Positions 16,611 to 25,811 of a stretch of 64,000 nucleotides of DNA are shown here, piece by piece. Positions within the stretch are counted from its first letter, which is position 1. Each line of letters opens with the position of its first letter. Under the pieces are notes generated by a model, which worked only from the letters and a program-made list of their open reading frames with translations, had not been told where the DNA came from and searched no databases. Origin of the DNA: SZUA-100 sp965248135 (GTDB taxonomy: Bacteria; Pseudomonadota; Alphaproteobacteria; Rhizobiales; Rhizobiaceae); contig CBDFIN010000011.1 of the NCBI GenBank assembly GCA_965248135.1, positions 735,158-799,157 on the forward strand, written 5' to 3'. A program made the position numbers and the translations under genes.

Positions 16611-17770
16611 GCGGCCTCACAATACTTTCGGGAGCCGATGTTTTTGACGGTTACAGCCGCCACGTGCGATCCGCTCTGCTGATCGAAAACGGCAGCATCA
16701 AGGGTATTGTGCGTGAAGATGAAGCGCCGGCGACAGGTGAGCATATAGCGCTTGAAGGCGGATTGATTATACCGGGCTTCATCGACTTGCAGGTCAATGG
16801 TGGCGGCGGTGTTATGTTAAACGATTTTCCCGACGTTGAGACGATAGGTACAATCTGCACGACCCATTGCCGGTTCGGCACAACGGCGCTGTTGGCGACC
16901 CTCATTACCGACCGGCCAGATGTGGCAAGACTGGCTGTTGAGGCCGCCAGCAAGGCGGCAGAACGGCGTATTCCCGGCTTTCTTGGCCTGCATCTTGAGG
17001 GACCGCATCTCGCCATCGCAAAAAAAGGTGCCCATGAGGCGGCACTCATTCGGCCCATGGGCGCACAAGACGTGTCATTCATTGTCGAGGCAAAAAGCGC
17101 GCTGGAAAACCTTTTGGTAACAGTCGCGCCGGAAGTGGTTTCGTGTCGCCAGATCGAAACTCTGGCCCAGGCCGGCATAATAGTCAGTCTCGGCCACAGC
17201 AACACCAGTTTTGAGCAGGCAGGAAAGGCAGCCCAAGCAGGCGCCCGCTCGGTGACCCATATTTACAATGCCATGAGCCCCCTCACCCACCGCGATGCCG
17301 GCCTTGTCGGTGCCGCACTGGAAAATGGTGCTTTATTCGCGGGTCTGATCGCCGACGGGTTTCATGTCGATCCCACCGCGATTTCCATCGCGCTCAGGTC
17401 AAAAAACGGACCCGGAAAAATTTATCTGGTGAGCGATGCAATGTCGACGATCGGCACCGATATGAAATCCTTCACACTGAACGGCAGGACAATACGGCGC
17501 TCGGATGGCCGGCTGACTTTGGAGGACGGCACCCTTGCCGGCGCCGATCTGGACATGATTTCAGCAGTTCATTATATGGCGAAAACGGTAGGGACAGGCT
17601 ATGAGGAAGCTATCCGCATGGCCTCGCTCTATCCGGCCCAATGCATGGGTATCGACAACCACCAAGGCCATCTGCAACCAGGGGCGGTGGCAAATTTTTG
17701 TCACCTTGATGAAAGCCACAATGTCTGCCGGGTGTGGATCAACGGTGTTACCGCCTACGCCAAGGCCTGA
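16607..17770 (+). CDS. nagA: N-acetylglucosamine-6-phosphate deacetylase NagA
   Basis: 387-residue amidohydrolase that deacetylates GlcNAc-6-P. LIIPGFIDLQVNGGGGVMLN near residue 55, the metal ligand in GFLGLHLEGPHLA, HSNTSFEQA with ARSVTHIYNAMSPL, the substrate loop GLIADGFHVDP and the catalytic aspartate in LVSDAMSTIGTD are all present. The length is normal for NagA. The ATG overlaps the SIS gene stop by 4 bases. It is the last gene of the + strand amino-sugar operon. With the MurQ-like etherase it would channel cell-wall or chitin-derived sugars to GlcN-6-P. Confidence 0.95.
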   Translation: MSGLTILSGADVFDGYSRHVRSALLIENGSIKGIVREDEAPATGEHIALEGGLIIPGFIDLQVNGGGGVMLNDFPDVETIGTICTTHCRFGTTALLATLITDRPDVARLAVEAASKAAERRIPGFLGLHLEGPHLAIAKKGAHEAALIRPMGAQDVSFIVEAKSALENLLVTVAPEVVSCRQIETLAQAGIIVSLGHSNTSFEQAGKAAQAGARSVTHIYNAMSPLTHRDAGLVGAALENGALFAGLIADGFHVDPTAISIALRSKNGPGKIYLVSDAMSTIGTDMKSFTLNGRTIRRSDGRLTLEDGTLAGADLDMISAVHYMAKTVGTGYEEAIRMASLYPAQCMGIDNHQGHLQPGAVANFCHLDESHNVCRVWINGVTAYAKA

Positions 17771-17812
17771 TACCAAGGAAAATTAATTTTGACCCATATG
17801 AATTGAGCTTCC
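17771..17812. repeat. degenerate copy of a short palindromic intergenic element
   Basis: This segment matches, in the opposite orientation, the palindrome at 36804-36856 (shared TACCAAGG, TAAT-TTG and CCATATGA blocks). The rest of the 314-base gap to the GGDEF gene (17813-18084) is AT-rich and shows no gene; it presumably holds the promoter of that gene. Confidence 0.5.
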
Positions 17813-18084
17813 ACGGGTTTTGGACCAGCCTGCCAGCTTTGCGACCAAATTATCACCTTGGTGACCAATTCATAATATTTTTGAATTGGCACAATTTTTT
17901 GTCTAAAAATTTTGTTGTAAAATTATCCATCCAAACACACAGTAAATTTCAATCAACATACATAAATTCATCTGCAATTAACCCATTGTTGAGCATGAAT
18001 TCAATATTCGTTGTCAATTTTCAGATTAGCAAGTGGTTGTCGATATTTTGCGTTTCAGTTGTAGTGGGTAGCAGGAGAAACCCT

Positions 18085-20094
18085 ATGCTTGGCATGCCGT
18101 CACGGGAGCTGATAGGGGCTGATCAGTTTTCGGAATTATTCAAGAGCACACCACTGGCGATAACATGTCAGTTGGTGAATGCTACGATTATGGCTGTCGC
18201 CCTTTGGACCGTTGCCGACACCATGATCATCAGCGGATGGTGGATAATAAATCTTGTAGTAAGCATGTGGACATTGGCGCGATGGCGCAAAAACCGCCAC
18301 CGCACAATAACACACCTGTCAAGAAAATCGCTGCCGCGGGCAGTGGTCTCCGGTTTTTTGTATGCATTGCCCTGGTCATTGCTTGTCATTTTGTATCTGG
18401 GAAATCTTCCGCACCATCAAGAATTGCTGTTGGGAGTAGCGGTTGCCGGACTTGCGGCCGCTGGAAGTGTCCAACTTGCAGGCATATACCCAGCCGCATT
18501 GTCCTATTTGGCTACCATACTTGTCCCGGTTTTCATCAAAAGCTTGGTCTTGGGTGGAGCTGAATATTATCTTCTGGCTGTGTTGAGCTGCTCCTATGTG
18601 TTCTACCTGATATCAATTATTGCCAGCACCGCAAGGAATTCGGTCGAACGTTCCAGCGCCTTGCGTGATACCAGATCCAAAGTTGTTCAACTCGACGAAA
18701 TGAACGATACGCTGGAAAAACTTGCAACCCTCGACGAACTTACGGGCTTGCCCAACCGACGGTTTTTCAATCATCACCTTGACAGTTCCATTTCAAAGGC
18801 TTGCGATACGGATAGCAATTTCTTCCTCGTTGTATGTGATCTGGACAATTTCAAATATATAAATGATGTACTGGGACATGCGGCAGGCGACGAATTGCTC
18901 AAGATTGTTGCTGATCGTCTTCGACAAAGCATGAGTTCCGTCGATTTTGTTTCTCGTATCGGTGGAGATGAATTTTCAATTGTCATAAAAAGTCAAAAGA
19001 CAAAAAATGATACTAAAGTAATTCTTAAAAAATTGCTGAAAAACATAAATGCACGAGTTGATGTCGCTGGAAGCAAAATAGACCCTGGTATCAGCATCGG
19101 AATTTCTTCTTTTCCAGAAGATGCAAAAACAAGAGAAGGCTTGCTCTCCCATGCAGACATGGCCATGCAACATGGGAAAAAGACCTCGCGCGGCCAATAT
19201 TGGTTTTTTGACCAGGCTTTGCGCTCCAAGTTATTGACCGATTCGGCACTTGAAATTGATCTGCGTAACGCCCTGAATAACCAGCAATTCGAACTGTTCT
19301 ACCAGCCAAAAGTGGATATCAATACGGGAAAATTGCGTGGCTTTGAAAGTCTGTTGAGATGGCGCCGGCCGGATGGAAAATTTGTGTCCCCCGCTCACTT
19401 CTTTTCGGTTGCAGAAGAACGTGGACTGATGTTGCCGATTTCCGATATTGTCCTGGATATTGCGGCGAAAGACATGGGCGTTTGGCAGAATATGAACCTC
19501 GATCCGGGCAGTCTTTCAATTAATATTCATCCGGTCCAAATGAGAGACCAGCGCCGGATGCGGCAATTGTCAAAGAGAATGATAAACTCGTCCTTGCAGC
19601 CGGAAAAAATCATTCTTGAAATCACCGAGGAGTGCTTTATTGGGCGCGGTACCGATGATGTTCCCGATACGCTCAAAATGTTGCGCGAACAAAATTTCAA
19701 GATTTCTCTCGATGATTTTGGCACGGGTTATGCCTCACTCACGCATCTGAAAATTCTTCCCGTCGATGAAATCAAACTCGATCGATCATTCGTTAACGAC
19801 CTGAATTCGGATGCTTCGAACCGGTCGATTGTTCATGCCATGATCAATCTTGGTAATTCACTGGGACTCTCAGTCGTAGCTGAAGGCATCGAGAACCGGG
19901 AGCACCACAATATTCTTCTGGCGATGGGATGCGAAATCGGTCAGGGGTACCACTATGGAAAGCCGATGACATTTGCCGATGCGACAGATTATTTGCGACA
20001 GATCGCAGACAATAACCCGATAGACTTGAGCAACCGCGCGCATTCGGCCAAAATAAGCCGCCTGGATGTGTCGAAAAAACGGGCGGTCGGCTAA
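18085..20094 (+). CDS. membrane GGDEF-EAL cyclic-di-GMP protein
   Basis: 669-residue protein with about five to six N-terminal membrane segments, a GGDEF diguanylate-cyclase domain and an EAL phosphodiesterase domain. The GGDEF domain has DELTGLPNRRFFN and an intact RIGGDEFSIVI. In the EAL domain the signature reads GFESLLRW (ESL for EAL), but SLDDFGTGYASL and EIKLDRSFV are kept, so the metal and general-base aspartates remain. I start it at ATG 18085 behind AGGAGAAACCCT; the frame is open further upstream but overlaps nagA and lacks a ribosome-binding site. It stands alone between the nagA operon and the convergent cyanophycin cluster. Which activity dominates cannot be told from sequence. 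Confidence 0.92.
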   Translation: MLGMPSRELIGADQFSELFKSTPLAITCQLVNATIMAVALWTVADTMIISGWWIINLVVSMWTLARWRKNRHRTITHLSRKSLPRAVVSGFLYALPWSLLVILYLGNLPHHQELLLGVAVAGLAAAGSVQLAGIYPAALSYLATILVPVFIKSLVLGGAEYYLLAVLSCSYVFYLISIIASTARNSVERSSALRDTRSKVVQLDEMNDTLEKLATLDELTGLPNRRFFNHHLDSSISKACDTDSNFFLVVCDLDNFKYINDVLGHAAGDELLKIVADRLRQSMSSVDFVSRIGGDEFSIVIKSQKTKNDTKVILKKLLKNINARVDVAGSKIDPGISIGISSFPEDAKTREGLLSHADMAMQHGKKTSRGQYWFFDQALRSKLLTDSALEIDLRNALNNQQFELFYQPKVDINTGKLRGFESLLRWRRPDGKFVSPAHFFSVAEERGLMLPISDIVLDIAAKDMGVWQNMNLDPGSLSINIHPVQMRDQRRMRQLSKRMINSSLQPEKIILEITEECFIGRGTDDVPDTLKMLREQNFKISLDDFGTGYASLTHLKILPVDEIKLDRSFVNDLNSDASNRSIVHAMINLGNSLGLSVVAEGIENREHHNILLAMGCEIGQGYHYGKPMTFADATDYLRQIADNNPIDLSNRAHSAKISRLDVSKKRAVG

Positions 20095-20116
20095 AGCCGG
20101 GTGGCCACCACGGTGA

Positions 20117-21862
20117 TCATTGCTCAAGTATCTTAAATACCTCTTCACGCTGCGACAGCACCAACAGCAGTGCAAGGTCATCCGGTTCCAGCATTTCAAT
20201 AATTTTTTCCACACCGAATGTCGGTGATGGCACAACAAAAACGCACTCCGGTTTCATGCCGTTTTCGACAGCCGTGTCGCAAATAAGCCCGGTAATTTCA
20301 CCCAGTTCCCGCCCCCTGAGATAATTGGCAATTTCGGCTGCAAACACAAAATCCGGGTTGAGCGCGAAGGCACTTGTGGTGACATCACGGATATCCTGAT
20401 CAGAGCGGTCGCCCGCATGGCTGAGCAGCACAAATCGCCGGCGGGCGGGTATTGTTGCCATCGCCGAGGTAACGGCGGCGATTGAATGGGGATTGTGGGC
20501 AAAGTCGACAAAGACGCGGGCGCCCTTGACCGAAAATTCGTTGCATCTGCCAGGGTTATCAGTTGGAGAGCTGTGAAACCGGGAAAGCCCGGCATGGATT
20601 GGGTCGTTGTCAATTCCCATTGCTCTGGAGATACACAAAGCTCCCAACGCATTTAAAATGTTGTAGCGGGCTGCACCGGCCATGGTGATGGGAATATCCA
20701 CAACATCGATAACGGATACCTCCTTCCGGCCATTGAAGAAAACAAGCGCATCGCCCTCAAGCCAGGCGCAGGGAATAGCGGCTGATCGAGCAGCTTCGAT
20801 CTGAGGTGATTTTGGATCGAGCGATATCCACCAGATATTGGCTTTTGTTCGGGCTGCTTCCGCGACCACAATAGGGTCGTCGGCGTTGAGAACCAGAATA
20901 CCATCGTCAGCGAGTGCCCGGTGGACCGCAAATTTTGCCTCTGCCAGTTCTGCTACCGTGTTGACGCCATATTGACCAAGGTGATCGGCGGCAACATTGA
21001 GCACCAAGGCAACCGCTGCCCGGCGCACCGGCAACCCACGGCGCAAGATGCCGCCGCGCGCTACCTCAAGGTGAGCGATCTCTAGCCGCTTGTCGCGCAA
21101 AAGCATCCGCCCGCCGCCTGGTCCCGAATAGTCGCCCCGATCGAGAATATCATCGCCAACGCGCACAAACTCGGTCGAGGTCAGACCAGAAACCATGCCG
21201 CCTGCCCTGGCAATCGCCGAACACAGCCGCGTCGTAGTGGTCTTGCCATTGGTTCCCGTTATCAGCGCCACCGGCACGTTGTGCAATTTGTCCCATTCGA
21301 CATCGTCAGGCGAGGGCAATTGTGTGACTGACCAGGTTCGAGACCCCGTGCCGTGGCCGAGTGACAGTTCATCGTCATCGCTCAAAACATCAACACCGTG
21401 TTTTTGCGCCGCATCGATCAGGGCGATCAGCGGCGCATTGGCCTCCCGAGCCATCACCGATTTCAAATCGACAACCATTTCTTCAAAATCGGCGCAAGGC
21501 TCTTCAAGCAGCTCACCGGCACAGAAATGCCATGCGGTCTGAGCGACAAATATTGCTGAATATAACTGGTCCATAGGAGCCGAGATGGCGAGATTGACAC
21601 CGCCCTCAAATTGCCGCTCGATCATCTGTTGATCGCTCCAGCCAACCGCATCCAGCACCCGGCGGCAATGGCGTCGCCACAGCGCTATCACTTGCAGCGG
21701 ATCAAAGCCGGTGAAAAAAACATCCAACACCGCGCCGGCACGTTTCCATAAAATGTTCGGCCCCGTCAGCCGACGGCAATCTTCGGCGATCAAATGATCG
21801 GCGCTGACAATGGGAATAGATAGTGCAGTTTCGATAGTTGCTACGTCCTCGACCATATTCAA
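20117..21862 (-). CDS. CphA-like Mur ligase (second cyanophycin synthetase paralogue)
   Basis: 581-residue Mur-ligase-family protein directly downstream of cphA (6-base gap). It contains the ATP-binding loop VALITGTNGKTTTTRLCSA near residue 216, LEVARGGILRRGLP and LNVAADHLGQYGVNTVAELA, then VFVDFAHNPHSIAAVTSAM. These follow the C-terminal ligase half of cyanophycin synthetase. The ATP-grasp half is absent and is replaced by about 200 residues of its own. Such paralogues next to cphA are known from proteobacterial cyanophycin loci and may help synthesis or use beta-Asp-Arg dipeptides. Biochemical role not proven. Confidence 0.85.
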   Translation of the reverse strand: MNMVEDVATIETALSIPIVSADHLIAEDCRRLTGPNILWKRAGAVLDVFFTGFDPLQVIALWRRHCRRVLDAVGWSDQQMIERQFEGGVNLAISAPMDQLYSAIFVAQTAWHFCAGELLEEPCADFEEMVVDLKSVMAREANAPLIALIDAAQKHGVDVLSDDDELSLGHGTGSRTWSVTQLPSPDDVEWDKLHNVPVALITGTNGKTTTTRLCSAIARAGGMVSGLTSTEFVRVGDDILDRGDYSGPGGGRMLLRDKRLEIAHLEVARGGILRRGLPVRRAAVALVLNVAADHLGQYGVNTVAELAEAKFAVHRALADDGILVLNADDPIVVAEAARTKANIWWISLDPKSPQIEAARSAAIPCAWLEGDALVFFNGRKEVSVIDVVDIPITMAGAARYNILNALGALCISRAMGIDNDPIHAGLSRFHSSPTDNPGRCNEFSVKGARVFVDFAHNPHSIAAVTSAMATIPARRRFVLLSHAGDRSDQDIRDVTTSAFALNPDFVFAAEIANYLRGRELGEITGLICDTAVENGMKPECVFVVPSPTFGVEKIIEMLEPDDLALLLVLSQREEVFKILEQ

Positions 21863-21868
21863 TATTCC

Positions 21869-24670
21869 TCAGTCGCTCTCCTCGTTGGTTTCACGCGCCA
21901 GCCTTACCCCGCGCTCGTCCCGTATCAATAGCTCACCACCATCGACAAGATCTTCCAGCCCCAAATCATCAGCGCTCTCTTCGATTTTTGCCGTCTCCTC
22001 CGGCATCTGATTTTCGTGGCGGAAATAGATAATCTGTTTCCAGCAACGCGGACTGTCGTCGCCAAAGACTATTACAAGATCGCCCTCACCGGCCATGTCA
22101 AGCGCGTGATCAACCGCTTCGACTTCGGAAGGGATAACGCTGATCGCATCAGCTGCAACACCTTGATCAAGCAGTCCTTGCTGCAGCATTTTTGGTATCT
22201 CATCAAAGCCGCGATTACGCCGGTTATCGTCGGCTTTACAGATGTAATGATCGAAGTGCCCGGCAAGAATTTCGGTGGCTTCAATAACATCCTCATCGCG
22301 CCTGTTGCCTGGCACCGCCACGACCACGATGCGGCGTCCTGTTACTTCCAGCCTGTCCGCCAGATCGGTTATGACGCGGAAGGCTGCCGGGTTGTGGGCA
22401 TAATCGAGAATGACCTTGAAGGGATGTTCGTCAAATACGTTGGTACGCCCGGGTGCCTGGAAAAAGCTTGTGTCAAAGGTGCGCAGGCCGTGTCGTATAT
22501 TGTCCAGATCGATGCCAAAGCTAAATGCCATCGCCGCTGCAAACATGGCGTTTTCTACATTGTGCATCGCCTTGCCTTCCAGAGTTGCGGGGATCAAATG
22601 GGACCACAGAACCGGCATATGGGTACCGTTGTCATAAATGGTGATCATATCGCCGTTCATGGCTTTTTCGAGCACCACCGCGCGGCCACCGGCCCGAATG
22701 TGTTCCTTCACCAAAGAATGCTCAGAATTCATGGTCACGTAGCAAATGGTCTTGGCCTGGGCAAAATCGGCCATGCGCAAACAGTGAATGTCATCGGCAT
22801 TAAGAACGACCGTATCACCGGCAGATTCAACCACCACCCGCTTGACCACGGCCAGTTCCTCGACTGTGTTTACCCCGCCCAAACCAAGATGATCGGAGGT
22901 GACATTCAAACAGGCGGCAACATCCGAACGTTGATAACCAAGCCCGCTGCGCACCAGCCCACCGCGCGCGGTCTCCATGACGGCGAAATCGACATAGGGA
23001 TCACGCAGAACAATCTGGGCTGAGGTTGGCCCGGTCATATCACCCTTAACGCTGAGCTTGCCATCCACATAAACCCCATCGGTCGAGGTCATGCCGACGA
23101 TCTTGCCGCTGGTTTTCATGATATGGCCAAGCATCCTTGAAGTGGTGGTTTTGCCGTTTGTGCCGGTAATTGCCGCGATCGGAATGCGGGTCGAAGAGTC
23201 GGTCGGAAACAGCATGTCCATGACCCTGCCAGACACATCTCTCGATTCGCCCTCACTTGGCGCCACATGCATGCGAAAGCCCGGGGCGGCGTTCACCTCG
23301 ACAATCGCACCACCGGTTTCCTTGTAGGATTTGGAGATGTCATCGATCAGGAAATCAACGCCGCCGACATCCAGTCCCACCGCTTTGATCGCCCGTTCTG
23401 CCATGTCCCGATTGTCGGGGTGAACCACGTCGGTCATATCAAGGGCCGTGCCGCCGGTCGAAAGATTTGCTGTCGAGCGCAGATAAAGTATTTCTCCCCT
23501 CGGCAAGATCGAAGCCTCCGTAAGTCCGGCTTCCTCCATCAAACGGTGGGCCTGATTGTCCAACTCCAGATTGGTCAATACTTTTTCGTGCCCGATACCA
23601 CGGCGAGGATCGTCATTTACCTCATCGATCAATTCGGCGATGTTCATTTCACCATCGCCAATCACGTGTCCGGGAACCCGTTTTGCCGCCGCCACAAGTT
23701 CGCTGTTTACTACCAGCATGCGATGATCAAAACCGGTGATGAATTTTTCCACCAGAACGGCACGGCTGGTGCCGTGTTCACGCGCCTCGGCGAAGGCCGT
23801 TTCGACCTGATTGTCTTCGGTCAGATTAATCGATACACCGCGTCCATGATTTGCGTTGAGCGGTTTGACCACGACCGGATAGCCGATACGGCGCGCTGCC
23901 CGTACCGCCGCCCTTGGGTTGTAGATCATTCGCTGTTGGGGAACCGGTAGGCCAAGATCATTCAGCAGATTATGGGTGTCTTCCTTGTCGCAGGAAATCT
24001 CCACCGCGATATGGCGCGTTTCACTGGTAATGGTGGCCTGTATGCGTTGTTGATATTTGCCATGACCAAATTGCACCAGCGAATTACTGTTCAGCCGTAT
24101 CCAGGGAATATCCCGCTCTTCTGCAGCCTTGACCAGCGATCCCGTCGAGGGGCCAAATTCCCGCCGTTGGGCATCCAGCACAAATTCCTTCAGTTCTTCT
24201 TCCCAATCAAAGTCATCATCAAATGGATAATCAACCTGTTTCTGCAACTGATCTGGCAACAGATGCATCAACAAGCGCATGGCAAGTTTGCCGGCATCCA
24301 GTCCGACCTCTTTTTGCCGGTAGGCGAAGACCATGTTGTAGTGACCCACTTCACCGGTGGAACGGGTTCGCCCGAAAGTAACGTCGGTACCGGCAACGCC
24401 CTGGATTTCGAGCGCGCAATGTTCCATCACATGGCCAAGCCAGGTTCCTTCGTCCTCTCGCAACCGGCGTATGAATCCGCCCGGCTGGCGATAAGAACAG
24501 CCGTGTTCTGCCAGTCCCGGCAGCGCTTCGACCAATCCATCAATGAATTTCGTCCCGATTTTCGCCGACGGCCAGTCCTCAAGAACACCTAAATCAACGA
24601 TATGGCGAATAACCGGAAAACTCGCCCAGACATTTGGTCCAACGAATACATTAGTGGAAACAATTTTCAT
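21869..24670 (-). CDS. cphA: cyanophycin synthetase CphA
   Basis: 933-residue synthetase that makes multi-L-arginyl-poly-L-aspartate from Asp, Arg and ATP. The N-terminal domain (IVSTNVFVGPNVWASFPVI) is followed by an ATP-grasp domain (GYPVVVKPLNANHGRGVSI, VEKFITGFDHRMLVVNSELV, IVEVNAAPGFRMHVAPSEG). A Mur-ligase domain follows (AAITGTNGKTTTSRMLGHI, AVMETARGGLVRSGLGY, DYAHNPAAFRVI). Length and domain order are those of bacterial CphA. It is preceded by divergently spaced cphB on the same strand (46-base gap) and followed by the Mur-ligase paralogue. The polymer would serve as a nitrogen and carbon store. Confidence 0.96.
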   Translation of the reverse strand: MKIVSTNVFVGPNVWASFPVIRHIVDLGVLEDWPSAKIGTKFIDGLVEALPGLAEHGCSYRQPGGFIRRLREDEGTWLGHVMEHCALEIQGVAGTDVTFGRTRSTGEVGHYNMVFAYRQKEVGLDAGKLAMRLLMHLLPDQLQKQVDYPFDDDFDWEEELKEFVLDAQRREFGPSTGSLVKAAEERDIPWIRLNSNSLVQFGHGKYQQRIQATITSETRHIAVEISCDKEDTHNLLNDLGLPVPQQRMIYNPRAAVRAARRIGYPVVVKPLNANHGRGVSINLTEDNQVETAFAEAREHGTSRAVLVEKFITGFDHRMLVVNSELVAAAKRVPGHVIGDGEMNIAELIDEVNDDPRRGIGHEKVLTNLELDNQAHRLMEEAGLTEASILPRGEILYLRSTANLSTGGTALDMTDVVHPDNRDMAERAIKAVGLDVGGVDFLIDDISKSYKETGGAIVEVNAAPGFRMHVAPSEGESRDVSGRVMDMLFPTDSSTRIPIAAITGTNGKTTTSRMLGHIMKTSGKIVGMTSTDGVYVDGKLSVKGDMTGPTSAQIVLRDPYVDFAVMETARGGLVRSGLGYQRSDVAACLNVTSDHLGLGGVNTVEELAVVKRVVVESAGDTVVLNADDIHCLRMADFAQAKTICYVTMNSEHSLVKEHIRAGGRAVVLEKAMNGDMITIYDNGTHMPVLWSHLIPATLEGKAMHNVENAMFAAAMAFSFGIDLDNIRHGLRTFDTSFFQAPGRTNVFDEHPFKVILDYAHNPAAFRVITDLADRLEVTGRRIVVVAVPGNRRDEDVIEATEILAGHFDHYICKADDNRRNRGFDEIPKMLQQGLLDQGVAADAISVIPSEVEAVDHALDMAGEGDLVIVFGDDSPRCWKQIIYFRHENQMPEETAKIEESADDLGLEDLVDGGELLIRDERGVRLARETNEESD

Positions 24671-24715
24671 GCTAACTTACCCTCGCTGTTAATTTGTCGG
24701 CGACTACACGACAGA

Positions 24716-25594
24716 TCATTGGTTGCCTGCTATCGCGGCGTCGCCTGGAACGCTGCAGAATGCGGCATTGTCGTCTGGTGGATAGGCATGCCGGCTGGTC
24801 AGATCGTAACGGCAACCCTGGCCCATTACATCAATTTTCAAACCGAGCAATGTCAATGCCTCGCCCGGTTTTGCCTGCCACATCGAAGAGTAGGTCAAAT
24901 CACCGGCATCGACAACGGTGGCCGTGCCGCTGCCAACAACTTCAAACACGTTGTCCGGTCCAATGAATGCAGCCGTGTCCTCGTCAATGCCAAGACCTAT
25001 CAAAAATGGATTATACGAAGAGGCGGAAAGCAAGCGCCCGAGCCGGTTTCGCTGGGTGAAATGCTGGTCAATGATCACCGCATTGGTTAACCCGAGCCCG
25101 GGGGCCATGTTGATGCTGCCGCCCTTGGGAACGCCATTGCTGCGGCCGCCGGCCACCATGTGCTCCGACATAATCGAGGCACCGGCTGATGTGCCCGCAA
25201 CGGGTATGCCTGCCGCATTGCGCCGGCGAATTTTTTGCGCCACCAGTGTCCCCCCGAGAATGGTCGACAGTCTAAGCTGATTACCACCGGTAATAAAAAT
25301 ACCGGTGGCGCGATCCAGCATATCTGCAAAAGTTGGATTTTCACAATCCCGGCGACTGGTAATTGGCAGAAATTCGACCTTGCCGGCGCCAAGATCACGA
25401 AAAATCTCGTTATAATCAGGGCCGGTGCGTTTCAACTGGGAGGCGGTGGGAATGACAACGATATCGCCATCGCCACCGCCGGCAAGCTCGACGAACTTGC
25501 GGTGAATAAGCATTTCCTTGACGCGGTCCTCTCCCCCACCGATGGGGATGATAAAACCTCGGTCATGGTGACTCTTTACAGGTGCAGGGGACAT
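24716..25594 (-). CDS. cphB: cyanophycinase CphB
   Basis: 292-residue S51-type serine exopeptidase that releases beta-Asp-Arg dipeptides from cyanophycin. GFIIPIGGGEDRV at the start, GIFITGGNQLRLSTILGGT, the nucleophile motif AGTSAGASIMSEHMV and HFTQRNRLGRLL are characteristic. No signal peptide is seen, so it is intracellular. It is first of the cphB-cphA-ligase cluster. Upstream lies only the broken remnant of the isoaspartyl dipeptidase that would be expected to finish the degradation. Confidence 0.94.
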   Translation of the reverse strand: MSPAPVKSHHDRGFIIPIGGGEDRVKEMLIHRKFVELAGGGDGDIVVIPTASQLKRTGPDYNEIFRDLGAGKVEFLPITSRRDCENPTFADMLDRATGIFITGGNQLRLSTILGGTLVAQKIRRRNAAGIPVAGTSAGASIMSEHMVAGGRSNGVPKGGSINMAPGLGLTNAVIIDQHFTQRNRLGRLLSASSYNPFLIGLGIDEDTAAFIGPDNVFEVVGSGTATVVDAGDLTYSSMWQAKPGEALTLLGLKIDVMGQGCRYDLTSRHAYPPDDNAAFCSVPGDAAIAGNQ

Positions 25595-25645
25595 AGGGAA
25601 CTTAACTTCCTGGCCGAAAACAACAATGGCGGCAATTACTCAAAC

Positions 25646-25811
25646 TCATTCGTAAGTCCCCAGCACGGTTGCCCCACCATCGCGAACGTGCCAACGCCCA
25701 CGGGCCATGACATGTTGTATTTACCAGTGATCGTTCAGCACCACAATGTCAGCGTCCTTGCCGACCATCAACCGTCCCTTGTCGGAAAGTTTTAACAAAT
25801 CCGCAACATTA
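25646..25811 (-). pseudogene. iadA: C-terminal remnant of isoaspartyl dipeptidase (iadA)
   Basis: Reading the minus strand gives NVADLLKLSDKGRLMVGKD then ADIVVLNDHW, a TAA stop (25721-25723), then IQHVMARGRWHVRDG and GATVLGTYE before TGA at 25646. This is the C-terminal end of a beta-aspartyl dipeptidase. About 54 codons survive, with one in-frame stop, and the upstream part is missing. The break point coincides with the TA at 25810 where a MITE sits; beyond the MITE is the end of iolE, not more iadA, so the deletion goes beyond simple insertion. In cyanophycin users this enzyme splits beta-Asp-Arg, so its position next to cphB is meaningful. Confidence 0.78.

Noticed and set aside
17734..18084. 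117-codon N-terminal extension of the GGDEF-EAL protein
   Set aside because: It overlaps nagA, is AT-rich without domain features, and the ATG at 18085 has a clear AGGAG site.
24602..25090. Long + strand frames opposite cphA and cphB
   Set aside because: They are shadow frames of high-GC genes, without ribosome-binding sites or family motifs.
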